Origin: Patescibacteria group bacterium
GTDB lineage: Bacteria > Patescibacteriota > Minisyncoccia > Phycocordibacterales > Phycocordibacteraceae
Length of the DNA stretch: 43,300 bases
Assembly: GCA_004296925.1 (NCBI GenBank)
Contig: SCVI01000039.1
Coordinates: 1 to 43,300 of the forward strand
Reading direction: 5' to 3'
The notes under the pieces were generated by a model. It did not search any database, was not told the origin of the DNA, and worked only from the letters and a program-made list of their open reading frames with translations. Numbering within the stretch: position 1 is the stretch's first letter; every line of letters starts with the position of its first letter. Position numbers and translations under genes: made by a program. Of this stretch, positions 7,477-16,016 are shown piece after piece.

Positions 7477-8933
7477 TGGAATTGTTCCACGACCAGCTTC
7501 CGCTAGCCGTGCCTTGTTACAACTTACTCCCTGTCACCGAACTTGCCGTGGGTCGCGATAAACGCGAACGTCGGGCATTCCCGGCTCCCTTGAGTTGATG
7601 GGCGGTGAGTACAAAACTCGAGAACGTATTCACCGTAGTATGGCTGACCTACGATTACTAGCGATTCCAGCTTCAAGAGGTCGAGTTGCAGACCTCTATC
7701 CGTACTGAGGACGCGTTTTGGGATTTGCTCCACCTTACGGTATTGCTTCCTTTTGTCGCGCCCATTGTATCACGTGTGCAGCCCAAGACATCAGAGGGAC
7801 ATGCTGATCTGGCGTCATCCCCACCTTCCTCTCCCGTGAGGGAGCAGTCTCGCCTGACATTTAAAACAGACAACGGGGGTTGCGTTCGTTTACCCACTTA
7901 AGGGAACAGCTCAAGCCACGAACTGACGACGACCATGCATCACCTGCTATACACCCTCGAAGGCTGACTTCCTTTCGGAAGCCGTGCAGTATAGTTTCTA
8001 GTCTTGGTAAGGTTCTTCGCTTACCTACGAATTAAGCCACATGATCCACCGCTTGTGCGAGTTCCCGTCTATTCCTTTGAGTTTTAGTCTTGCGACCGTA
8101 CTACCCAGGCGGTTCCCTTAACGCGTTAGCTTCGCCACGAAGAGGGTCGATACTCCTCATAGCCAGGGAACATAGTTTAGGGCGTGGACTACAAGGGTAT
8201 CTAATCCTTTTCGCTACCCACGCTTTCGTGCCTCAGTGTCAGGAATGTCCCAGTACGCTGCCTTCGCATTCGGTGTTCCCCATGATATCAACGGATTTCA
8301 CCCCTACACCATGAGTTCCACGTACCTCTTACATCCTCTAGCGTTACCGTTTCCCCTCGAGCCTTCGGGTTGAGCCCGAAGGATTTAAAAGAGGACTAAT
8401 AACACCACCTACGCACCCTTTACGCCCAGTAATTCCGGATAATGCTTGGGGCCTCTGTATTACCGCTCCTGCTGGCACAGAGTTAGGAGCCCCTTATTCA
8501 TGAGGTACTGTCAAAACTTCATCCCTCATAAAAGATGTTTACGCCCCGAAGGACTTCATCCACCACGCGGCGTCGCTCCGTCAGACTTTCGTCCATTGCG
8601 GAAGATTCTCGACTGCGGCCTCCCGTAGGAGTAAGGACCGTATCTCAGTTCCATCGGTGGGGGTCAGCCTCTCAGCTCCCCTAAACGTCATAGCCTTGGT
8701 GAGCCATTACCTCACCAACTAGCTGATATTACGCAGGCTCCTCCTAGAGCGGATTGCTCCTTTACACCTTAGTGACCATCGGGAATTGCGCCATCTTTCG
8801 ATGGAATATGCCCGACTCTAGGGTAGATTCCTACGCGTTACTACCTCGTCTGCCGTGGGTCTAAACCCACTCGACTTGCATGCCTTATCCACGCCGCCAG
8901 CATTCATCCTGAGCTAGGATCAAACTCTAAGTA
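7477..8933 (-). rRNA. rrs: 16S ribosomal RNA
   Basis: The complete small-subunit rRNA is read on the minus strand. The 5' region contains AGAGTTTGATCCTAGCTCAG and the 3' region AAGTTGTAACAAGG. The terminal helix h45 is intact (ACGGCTAGC-GGAA-GCTGGTCGT). About 1457 nt, shorter than the E. coli 1542, as is common in CPR. After h45 the tail is GGAACAATTCCA rather than GGATCACCTCCTT, so the anti-Shine-Dalgarno is missing. The decoding site has U1396, A1405-U1496 and A1409-U1491. The 530 pseudoknot is UCC/GGA instead of GGC/GCC. The gene is unlinked to 23S (about 12 kb away). An 8-bp hairpin (7446-7466) lies just past the 3' end. End positions are estimated from alignment by eye. Confidence 0.97.
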
Positions 8934-9088
8934 AGAACCTCATGCCTCCAATTGAAGGGCACGAGATTCGATAAACGGAACAGAAGAAAAGGAAGAAATT
9001 CCTATTTCCTCTTTGTGCTCTTAATAACTTTCTTTACTGGTTTTTTGTGATTGCACTTACTATTGAATTTTCAAAGATCGTTTGGGGC

Positions 9089-9119
9089 AAAAAAAAGCCG
9101 AAGCTTTCCCCGCTTCGGC
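9089..9119 (-). terminator. Terminator-like hairpin inside the 16S leader
   Basis: On the minus strand GCCGAAGC-loop-GCTTCGGC is followed by eight T residues. It lies between the 16S promoter and the 16S gene. It therefore looks like a leader attenuator rather than an end-of-gene terminator; antitermination would be needed for read-through. Confidence 0.7.
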
Positions 9120-9215
9120 ACTACACATAATGGTTACTAATCGCTAGATTCTAGTGAGTAGATTCCATAGTGAGTGACAAAGGTACGCTCATCGCTTATG
9201 ACGAGCGTGACAGTT

Positions 9216-9244
9216 ATACTACCTCGCGGTTTATAACGAGTCAA
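9216..9244 (-). promoter_or_regulatory. 16S rRNA promoter
   Basis: Minus strand: -35 TTGACT (9244-9239), 17-bp spacer, -10 TAGTAT (9221-9216). This predicts a start near 9209 and a leader of about 275 nt before mature 16S. Confidence 0.8.
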
Positions 9245-9313
9245 CCCTGCTGTGCATAGAGCTGTTTTCACTGTATAGTGTCCAAAAAGTCCTTTATATA
9301 CAGCATTATTTGT

Positions 9314-10039
9314 ATGCCATCACAATCAAAAAAACCAACGAAATCCGCATCTAAAAAAGCTCCAGTTACCGTCATCTCCCTTGGGGGTTCGATGATAGTC
9401 CCCAATCTCCCTGACCCAAAATTTGTGAAGGAATTCGTAGAGGTCATCAAAGCAAGAGTAAAGAAAGGACGTCGTTTCATCATTGTGGCAGGAGGTGGGA
9501 AAGTATGCCGAAACTATCAGGACGCACTCACTGAAATTCGAAAAATCTCAAGCGACGAGAATGATTGGATGGGTATTTATTCAACCCATTTCAACGCACA
9601 GTTTATGCGCCTCGCTTTTGGCACACTAGCGGAGAAAGAAATCGCTATCCGATTTGGAAAGAAAATTAATTTTAAGAAATCGGTCCTCGTTGCAGCGGGC
9701 GAACTCCCTGGACACTCAACTGACTTTGATGCCGTACTTCTTGCGAAGATGTTTGGAGGCAATCACGTCGTAAACATTTCAAATATTGATTTTGTGTACA
9801 CTGCAGACCCAAGAAAAGATAAAAACGCAAAAGCAATTCCAAAACTTAACTGGAAAGAGTATCTAGCGCTCCTTCCTAAAAAGTGGACCCCTGGATTCTC
9901 ATCCCCTTTTGACATGAAGGCGGCGGAGATTGCGAGAAAAGCAGGACTTACTGTTTCAATCGTGAACGGTCGCTCCTTTGACGATATCAAAAATGCACTC
10001 GACCAAAAGGAGTTCCGTGGAAGCACTATTGCTGGCTAG
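9314..10039 (+). CDS. pyrH: Uridylate kinase (UMP kinase), archaeal-like amino-acid-kinase fold
   Basis: About 241 aa. It phosphorylates UMP to UDP in pyrimidine nucleotide synthesis. Motifs of the amino acid kinase fold are in order: ISLGGSMIVPNLPD (N-terminal phosphate loop), FIIVAGGGKVCRNYQDA, PGHSTDFDAVLLA, and NIDFVYTADPRKD (archaeal-type UMPK: NVDGVYTADPKKD). It resembles archaeal-type UMPK more than E. coli PyrH. ATG 9314 is chosen; a GTG at 9278 would add 12 residues. A basic N-terminal tail (SQSKKPTKSASKKA) precedes the domain. The gene is divergent from the 16S unit. Confidence 0.85.
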   Translation: MPSQSKKPTKSASKKAPVTVISLGGSMIVPNLPDPKFVKEFVEVIKARVKKGRRFIIVAGGGKVCRNYQDALTEIRKISSDENDWMGIYSTHFNAQFMRLAFGTLAEKEIAIRFGKKINFKKSVLVAAGELPGHSTDFDAVLLAKMFGGNHVVNISNIDFVYTADPRKDKNAKAIPKLNWKEYLALLPKKWTPGFSSPFDMKAAEIARKAGLTVSIVNGRSFDDIKNALDQKEFRGSTIAG

Positions 10040-10229
10040 TTAAATTACCGTTATCCGAAGCAAGAAACAATCTACGCAAAATACTTTTGCGTATCACTCG
10101 ACCACTGACACTGATTCCGACTTCAGCAAAAATTCCTGAGCTGGTTTTTATTACACTTCTGACCTCGCCTGGAGGTTTCTTCCTTAATACGGGAGTTGGA
10201 TTCGATATGATTTCAGGATTCCAAAACAT
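10026..10229 (-). CDS. Small hypothetical protein, 67 aa (uncertain)
   Basis: ATG at 10229 encodes 67 residues with a basic C-terminal part (GRVIRKSILRRLFLAS). It follows the 146-aa gene on the same strand by 24 nt and its end overlaps the 3' end of the convergent UMP kinase gene by 14 bases. No family is recognised. The position in line with secD-secF-hypothetical is the main reason to keep it. Confidence 0.35.
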   Translation of the reverse strand: MFWNPEIISNPTPVLRKKPPGEVRSVIKTSSGIFAEVGISVSGRVIRKSILRRLFLASDNGNLTSQQ

Positions 10230-10252
10230 GAGGATTGAAAAAAGTAATATCT

Positions 10253-10693
10253 CTACGACTTTTTAGGAATCACAGGTACTGCGGGTGCGAGCGTATTTTG
10301 TATCTCTTTAAGGGTTGTGTCATTAACGATTCTCGCCAGTTCCTCAGGGGGCATAACTATCATGGCCATCCCTCCGAAGTTAAAAAGGTCGTTGCATTCC
10401 TTTACGTTTTTTAATGTATTGATTGCAAACGAACCTTCAACCATAAACTCGTCCACGTTACGCCCCGCGTTACCCATTCCGCGAATTGCGCCACTCTCTA
10501 TAGAGCCCCAAAGTGCGGTAAATTTTCTCTGGTACTCCTCTGCATCTTCTGGTCTCGTTAAACGGAGCGCATTTCGAAAATGTCCAATTGCCATTCCATA
10601 CTCGCCCATTTGGACTGCCTTCTCTGCCTTTAGAAGCAATGCATCGGGAGATTCCTTACTCTCTTTCCCTTTTCCAAAAAAATTGAACTTCAT
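10253..10693 (-). CDS. Hypothetical protein with a TPR-like helical pair, downstream of secF
   Basis: 146 aa from ATG 10693, which lies 7 nt after the secF stop; a longer reading (to 10771) would run into secF and is rejected. Residues about 16-55 (DALLLKAEKAVQMGEYGMAIGHFRNALRL, interrupted) look like one tetratricopeptide-type helix pair. The C-terminal part has a VMPPEELARIVND segment. No signal peptide or membrane segment is present, so it is likely cytoplasmic. It is co-transcribed with secDF by position; a link to secretion is only inferred from this. Confidence 0.6.
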   Translation of the reverse strand: MKFNFFGKGKESKESPDALLLKAEKAVQMGEYGMAIGHFRNALRLTRPEDAEEYQRKFTALWGSIESGAIRGMGNAGRNVDEFMVEGSFAINTLKNVKECNDLFNFGGMAMIVMPPEELARIVNDTTLKEIQNTLAPAVPVIPKKS

Positions 10694-10700
10694 GCAGAAA

Positions 10701-11627
10701 CTAACGTTTCTTCTTCGGCTCCACTTGTGGTTTTTGCATTTTTTCAATCGTAACAAGGAGTGGTGATCCAATGAATACTGACGAGTATGTTCCGACTATA
10801 ACTCCAATAAGAAGTGCAGTCACAAAGAAGTGCGTCACAGCAGGACCCAAGATAAGCAATGTTGCGAGGACAAAAACAACGGTGAGAGATGTATTAATTG
10901 AGCGATTCAAAGTTTGTGAAATAGATTTACCGACCGTCTCCTCAAACGGCTCAGCAATCTTTTTATCATGATTCATTTTAAGATTTTCTCTCACGCGGTC
11001 AAACACCACGATAGTATCGTGCACCGAGAAACCTAAGACCACCAAGACGGCGGTAACAAAGAGCGTATCCACTTCCGCACCCATGAAATGTCCGAGAATG
11101 GAGAATGCGCCAACAGGGATGATGACGTCGTGCGCAAGAGATACCAGTGCTATAAGTCCATATTTCCATGATGAGACTGGTTTAGAAACGTGCCTGAACG
11201 CGAGCATGATGAAGAGGGCAATCGCGACTAACACGAGAACAATCGCCCATACTGACTTCGTCTGAAGTTCCGTACCGATAGTGGGACCAATGGAGTCATA
11301 GCGCTTTTGTTCAAAAGTATGAGTACCCGAAGTAAGCGCAAGATTCATGGCAGAAAATTGTTCAGGCGAAAGAAATGGTGTACGGATAATGTATCCCGTC
11401 TCCCCTGTTGGTCGCACCGATGAACCTTCAATGCCGACACTCTTGAGCGCCTCCGAGACCTCCTCGTTCGTTGGTGCCGGTGACTCGTTGTATGCAATTT
11501 CCAGAAGCGAACCACCATTAAAGTCGATACCAACCTTTAGTCCCCACGTAAGAAGCGCGACAACTGAAATCGCAACCAAAACTGCCGAGACTCCGTAAAA
11601 AATATTTCTGTGTTTAACAATCCACAT
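10701..11627 (-). CDS. secF: Protein translocase subunit SecF
   Basis: 308 aa, the usual SecF length. SecDF uses the proton gradient to pull secreted proteins out of the SecYEG channel. It has an N-terminal transmembrane helix followed by GIDFNGGSLLEI (family GxDFxGG), a short periplasmic domain, and five C-terminal helices with SVHDTIVVFDRVREN (family: GYSxNDTxVVxDRxREN). The start lies 3 nt after the secD stop, so the two are translationally close. The C-terminus is basic (PKKKR). Confidence 0.95.
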   Translation of the reverse strand: MWIVKHRNIFYGVSAVLVAISVVALLTWGLKVGIDFNGGSLLEIAYNESPAPTNEEVSEALKSVGIEGSSVRPTGETGYIIRTPFLSPEQFSAMNLALTSGTHTFEQKRYDSIGPTIGTELQTKSVWAIVLVLVAIALFIMLAFRHVSKPVSSWKYGLIALVSLAHDVIIPVGAFSILGHFMGAEVDTLFVTAVLVVLGFSVHDTIVVFDRVRENLKMNHDKKIAEPFEETVGKSISQTLNRSINTSLTVVFVLATLLILGPAVTHFFVTALLIGVIVGTYSSVFIGSPLLVTIEKMQKPQVEPKKKR

Positions 11628-11630
11628 ACG

Positions 11631-12935
11631 CTATTTATTTAATTCATTACCGAATAGAAAATGAGATGCCTTCGAAGTTAATGAACCGAACCCAAGCGCT
11701 AGAAGAAGTGTTCTCGTTAGCGTGATTGCGGTAAACATAGAGACGATGACACCGATTACGAATATAAGCGCAAATCCTTTAATAACAGCTGTCCCTCCAA
11801 GCCAAAACAAAATCACTCCCGTAATAATTGATGAGAGGTTGGAATCGCGAATTGAGCTCCACGCACGTTTGAATCCTTCGCGGATTGCTTCACCTAGCAC
11901 TTTACCTTTCGCTAACTCTTCTTTTGTTCTTTCAAAAATAAGAATGTTCGCATCAACCGCCATACCTATAGAGAGGATGAACGCAGCCAAACCAGCTGTG
12001 GTGAGCGTGACAGGAATTAATTTGAATATTGCGAGGTTAAGCGCAACGTAGAACGTAAGTGCGAAAACAGAGATCAGGCCTGGCAAGCGATACCAAACAA
12101 TGAGAAACAATGCGACGAGCACAAAGCCCCAAATGCCTGCATCAACGCTTTGTGTAAGCGCCTTTTCACCAAGCGATGCTCCAACTGTTTGAGAAGATAC
12201 GAGTTCAATAGGAACAGGAAGTGCGCCAAAGTTAAGATTACGTACTAATTCGCGGGCTTCGTCCGGTGTAAATGTTCCTGTAATAGTAGCCTCACCATTT
12301 GGTATAACTTCTTGAATAACTGGAGTTGAAATTGGTGTTCCGTCTAGGAAAATCCCTAATACTTTGCCAGTATTTTTCTCTGTAATATTTTTAAATCGCG
12401 TAGCACCCTCAGTATTAAACTTAATAGCAATTATAGGTTGATTCGAAAGCGTGCCTCCGCGGCCAGATGAAAATTCAAGCGTTGCGTGATCTAAGTACTG
12501 TCCTGTGAGCCCTGTTTCTGTATACACTAATGCTCCCGTACTATCGGTACTTTGCAAAAGAAATTCTAACGTAGGGGTTTTCCCAATGGCTGATACTGCT
12601 TGTGATAAATCAGTAACCCCAGGAAGTTCAACAATAAGACGGTCTTCTCCTCCACCAACGACACCGCCTCGTTCAATTTGTACTAACGGTTCTGAAACAC
12701 CAAACGCGTTTACTCGTCGCTCCACCACATCACGAAGTGATGCCATGGCGGATGGTATATCTCCCGAAGAAACTTTTGATGTGTCCGCACGATACAAAAG
12801 ATGTGAACCGCCTGCCAAATCTAATCCGAAATGAAAAGGAAATTTAGAGGTTGGCTTTTCTGAGTCGAAAACAAACCATCCGATTCCTACACCTACCAAA
12901 AGGAGTATTACCGCAAAAATCCGTACTTTCCACAT
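11631..12935 (-). CDS. secD: Protein translocase subunit SecD
   Basis: 434 aa; the partner of SecF in the inner membrane. It contains an N-terminal helix, GLDLAGGSHLLY (family GLDLxGGxH), the P1 periplasmic region with SALIGKTPTLEF-like sequence, FTPDEARELVRNLNFGALP, and six-helix membrane core with GMAVDANILIFERTKEE (family GMAVDANVLIFERIREE). It is much shorter than E. coli SecD (615 aa), as in Gram-positive and CPR forms. ATG 12935; no Shine-Dalgarno upstream. It follows folD by 40 nt. Confidence 0.95.
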   Translation of the reverse strand: MWKVRIFAVILLLVGVGIGWFVFDSEKPTSKFPFHFGLDLAGGSHLLYRADTSKVSSGDIPSAMASLRDVVERRVNAFGVSEPLVQIERGGVVGGGEDRLIVELPGVTDLSQAVSAIGKTPTLEFLLQSTDSTGALVYTETGLTGQYLDHATLEFSSGRGGTLSNQPIIAIKFNTEGATRFKNITEKNTGKVLGIFLDGTPISTPVIQEVIPNGEATITGTFTPDEARELVRNLNFGALPVPIELVSSQTVGASLGEKALTQSVDAGIWGFVLVALFLIVWYRLPGLISVFALTFYVALNLAIFKLIPVTLTTAGLAAFILSIGMAVDANILIFERTKEELAKGKVLGEAIREGFKRAWSSIRDSNLSSIITGVILFWLGGTAVIKGFALIFVIGVIVSMFTAITLTRTLLLALGFGSLTSKASHFLFGNELNK

Positions 12936-12975
12936 ATTGCTTTAGAGTATGCCATAGCTCACCCTTCGGGGCTAG

Positions 12976-13947
12976 CTATAGGTATTTTGCTTTAAGTGCC
13001 ACTAAGTTTGCAAAAATTTCAGTAACCGCGATAGGTCCAACCCCTCCTGGAACCGGAGTGAAAACGCTGGCTTTCTCAGCACACAGCGGATCCGCATCCC
13101 CAACCACTATCCCACCAGACTCGCTCGTACCACCATCAATGATAACTACTCCCTCTTTGACCATATCGGGCTTAATAAGCGCAGGAGCCCCTGCTCCAGA
13201 AATAATAATGTCGGCATTTTTTGTGGCCTCAGCTACATTGTCTCCCTTTACTAATACGGTAACGTTCGCGCCGAGTCTTTTAAACAAAATATTTGCAGGC
13301 CTCCCTACTAACCTACCTCCTCCAATAAGAACTACGTTTGCGCCTTCTACAGTTACATTATTTCGTTTAAGTATGTACCACATTGCGGCAGGTACTGGAG
13401 GGATTGCGGGAAATTCATTAGAGCTCGTCTGAAAATCCCGTCCTGTCTGTGATGCTAATTCCTGGGCTACGGGACGCTCGTCTCGTCCTCGCTGTACTTC
13501 CAGTACACCTCGAACTCCGACTCGATCCCTCGCCTCAGGAGATTCGCCTCTCGGCTCGGACACCCCGTTTTTCAGACGAGCTCCCACAAAAAGTTTGAAC
13601 GCCTCGTCGCTCAATACATCAACATCAAGGTGTGCGGGAATGGCGTTCTTTGCAACATCAACATCAATACCCGGAGGGAGCGGTAACTGCAAAATCACTC
13701 CATCATGAACAGATGCTTTTTTTACTGCATCAACAACATCGTCAAGAGTTGCATCGTCTGATACGTGGTATTCAACAACATCAATATCGAGAGCTCGTGC
13801 AGCGCGCTTCTTTATACCAACGTATGATTGCGTCACAGGACTCGTGGTTGCAATAACTACACCAAGCGAAAGTGCGCCGAAGCGCACACGACTCTCCCGA
13901 ATTTCTTCTGTTCGCTCAGAAGCGAGTCTCCTTCCATCTACTATCAT
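12976..13947 (-). CDS. folD: Methylenetetrahydrofolate dehydrogenase/cyclohydrolase FolD with internal insertion
   Basis: 323 aa; about 285 is normal. FolD interconverts 5,10-methylene-, methenyl- and 10-formyl-tetrahydrofolate in the cytoplasm. SYVGIKKRAARALDI holds the catalytic lysine region; QLPLPPGIDVD and the NAD(P)-binding VVLIGGGRLVGRPANILF are present; the end is TPVPGGVGPIAVTEIFANLV (family TPVPGGVGPMT). Residues about 122-176 are extra. They are encoded by a 163-bp palindromic element inserted in frame between the FKLFVG and FPAIPPVPAAM segments, i.e. at the junction between the catalytic and NAD(P) domains. The insertion is arginine/glutamate-rich and looks unstructured. The protein may still function because the core motifs are intact. 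Confidence 0.93.
   Translation of the reverse strand: MIVDGRRLASERTEEIRESRVRFGALSLGVVIATTSPVTQSYVGIKKRAARALDIDVVEYHVSDDATLDDVVDAVKKASVHDGVILQLPLPPGIDVDVAKNAIPAHLDVDVLSDEAFKLFVGARLKNGVSEPRGESPEARDRVGVRGVLEVQRGRDERPVAQELASQTGRDFQTSSNEFPAIPPVPAAMWYILKRNNVTVEGANVVLIGGGRLVGRPANILFKRLGANVTVLVKGDNVAEATKNADIIISGAGAPALIKPDMVKEGVVIIDGGTSESGGIVVGDADPLCAEKASVFTPVPGGVGPIAVTEIFANLVALKAKYL
13421..13583. repeat. RPE-like palindromic element inserted in folD
   Basis: The ends are inverted repeats: GAGCTCGTCTGAAAA at 13421-13435 and TTTTCAGACGAGCTC at 13569-13583. The centre, around TGTACTTCCAGTACA, is also palindromic, so the whole 163 bp can form one long hairpin. It is read through in frame by folD. No second copy is seen in this window. 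Confidence 0.75.
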
Positions 13948-14004
13948 GTCTAGAACATATCATAGACTTGAAGCAATCGCATAGTCACTCACCCTCTGGA
14001 TCTG

Positions 14005-14961
14005 TCACTTATTTTTATTGTGGTACATTCGGTACCAATCCACAAACTTTTGTACTCCTTCTTCAATAGATATATTCGCTTTAAAGCCTAACTCCTCTTC
14101 CGCTTTTTTTGTACTTGCGTATGTCTCTCTCATATCGCCCGGTTGCATAGGTTTATTTACAATGTTTGCCTTTACGCCGAGCGCTTGTTCAAGCACCGAA
14201 ACGAAACTCATCAACGCTACAGGGGCTCCACGACCAAGATTGTAAATATTGAACCCTGACTTAAGTTTAAGTGCAACCAATCTAAGTCCGTCAACGATAT
14301 CGTCGATATAGGTAAAATCGCGCTTCATGTCGCCATTATTGTAAATTTCTATTGTTTCGCCATTCAATATTTTCTCTGTAAAAGAAAAGAGTGCCATGTC
14401 TGGTCTACCCCATGGCCCATACACAGTAAAAAATCGTACCGCGGTAATATTCATATCAAACGAGTCTGCATACTCTCGACACAGATTCTCCCCAACTTGT
14501 TTTGTTTTTGCATACACCGATAACGCTTTACCCAAGTCTTGATTCTCTAGAAATGGAGTGTCCGTGAGGTCGCCATACACAGAGGACGATGACGCAAATA
14601 TAACAGGAGGTGCACCGTGCACGCGCGCTAATTCCAAAACATTCTTTGTGCCGATTTCGTTAGAGCGAATGTAGACCTCTGGATGCGAGATTGAGTATCG
14701 AACGCCAGCTTGAGCAGCAATGTGATAAATCAAATCAAACGAGTGAGTATCAAAAACCTTTGAGAGTTCATCGAGATTCGCAATATCAATTTCATACAAT
14801 GCGACTGATTCTGAAAAATGCTGAATCCTGTCACGCTTCAATTGCGGGTCATAGTACTCATTAATATTATCGACGCTGACCACTTCGTGTCCTTCTGAAA
14901 GAAGTCTGCCAATAAGATGACTTCCTATAAAACCAGCCCCGCCTGTTACGAGCACTTTCAT
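14005..14961 (-). CDS. NAD-dependent epimerase/dehydratase, UDP-glucuronate 4-epimerase-like
   Basis: 318-aa extended short-chain dehydrogenase. The Rossmann motif GGAGFIGSH is at residues 7-15, and DNINEYYDPQLK resembles UDP-glucuronate 4-epimerase. SSSSVYGD and the catalytic SVYAKTK (YxxxK) follow, then VYGPWGRPDMA for substrate binding. It probably makes a nucleotide sugar for surface polysaccharide. The start overlaps the stop of the upstream SDR gene by 4 bases, so the two are coupled with the sugar transferase in one operon. Substrate is inferred from motif similarity only. Confidence 0.85.
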   Translation of the reverse strand: MKVLVTGGAGFIGSHLIGRLLSEGHEVVSVDNINEYYDPQLKRDRIQHFSESVALYEIDIANLDELSKVFDTHSFDLIYHIAAQAGVRYSISHPEVYIRSNEIGTKNVLELARVHGAPPVIFASSSSVYGDLTDTPFLENQDLGKALSVYAKTKQVGENLCREYADSFDMNITAVRFFTVYGPWGRPDMALFSFTEKILNGETIEIYNNGDMKRDFTYIDDIVDGLRLVALKLKSGFNIYNLGRGAPVALMSFVSVLEQALGVKANIVNKPMQPGDMRETYASTKKAEEELGFKANISIEEGVQKFVDWYRMYHNKNK

Positions 14962-16016
14962 TTTCTCAATTCTTCAGGAACAAATGATTCGTAGCGACCC
15001 TTCGTTGAAACAAATGCATCAAGGGAATCCATAACGTATGTGTGACCGAGTTGGTTCGTAATTTTCGTACCATCCATAAGAATTGGGTACGAATAAAATC
15101 TCCACGAACCAGGGGCGGTTGGAATTTTCCCACGTGTAAGATGCCAGAAAAAGAAATAAACAAAACGAATGAATATAGGTGGCACAGGGATGGTTTTCTT
15201 CCCTACCGCACGCGCCATATCCTTAACAAATACTGGTTTACCGGGAGGAGTGAGATTATAAATTTCGTGCGCTCCACCTTTTACAGCGTCAAACGAAAGC
15301 TTCTCCACAATGTCGTTTACATCATCCTCGTGGACAAACTGTCGTACCCATCCTTTAGTAGCAGGTACCCATGCAACAAGAGCCGATACTAGCCCATACA
15401 CTCCCCCCTTTAATTGCCCTGATAGTGCAGATTGCAATCCGAAACGGATACGCATAAACCTTCCTCGTGGCCCCGTAATAGCTGCGGGACGAACAACTGA
15501 AACAATTGGAGAGCGGACGGATTCTGCAATCATTTTATTGAGGATTTCTTCAGCTCGTCTTTTTTCAACGCCGTAAATATACTCACTCTCGAGCATCTCT
15601 TCGCTCTCTTTGAAATAATGCTCGAACGTATTCGTGTGATACGCACCATAAATAGATGCGGTAGAAAAGTGAACTAGGCGCTTCACAAAATCATTTTGAA
15701 ATGCAAAATCAAAAACAGCGCGCGATCCTTCTACGTTCCATTTCCAAGTTGTTTCGGGATGTCCGTAGAGTGCTCTAATTTGCCATGCAGTATGTATGAC
15801 TATGTCTGGCGATAGACGAGCAACTTCCTCCTCCCATGTACCATCAGAAGTATTTGCTGTAATCCAATGAATTTTATTGTTACCAGAAAGCGATTCAGGC
15901 ATCGGCTCTTTATCAAGCGCAATGATTCTTTCAACGTCATCGCGTTTTGCAAACTGCTCGCACAACATAGTGCCAACGTAACCTGCTCCTCCTGTGATAA
16001 ATAATGTGTGCTTCAT
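14958..16016 (-). CDS. NAD-dependent epimerase/dehydratase (extended SDR)
   Basis: 352 aa from ATG 16016 (MKHTLFITGGAGYVGTM); a TTG at 16025 would add three residues. The Rossmann motif GGAGYVG lies at the N-terminus; STASIYGAY and YIYGVEKRRAEE provide the Ser/Tyr-x3-Lys catalytic set. The substrate is not clear. An aromatic hydrophobic stretch (FIRFVYFFFWHL, about residue 285) may touch the membrane. It overlaps the sugar-transferase stop by 4 bases and the next epimerase start by 4 bases, so it belongs to a surface-sugar operon. Confidence 0.85.
   Translation of the reverse strand: MKHTLFITGGAGYVGTMLCEQFAKRDDVERIIALDKEPMPESLSGNNKIHWITANTSDGTWEEEVARLSPDIVIHTAWQIRALYGHPETTWKWNVEGSRAVFDFAFQNDFVKRLVHFSTASIYGAYHTNTFEHYFKESEEMLESEYIYGVEKRRAEEILNKMIAESVRSPIVSVVRPAAITGPRGRFMRIRFGLQSALSGQLKGGVYGLVSALVAWVPATKGWVRQFVHEDDVNDIVEKLSFDAVKGGAHEIYNLTPPGKPVFVKDMARAVGKKTIPVPPIFIRFVYFFFWHLTRGKIPTAPGSWRFYSYPILMDGTKITNQLGHTYVMDSLDAFVSTKGRYESFVPEELRK

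Noticed and set aside
7524-8628. Open frames on both strands inside the 16S region
   Set aside because: The sequence is 16S rRNA; the frames are chance and do not resemble proteins.
13421-13583. Frameshifted or broken folD
   Set aside because: The frame stays open through the insertion and all downstream motifs are intact.
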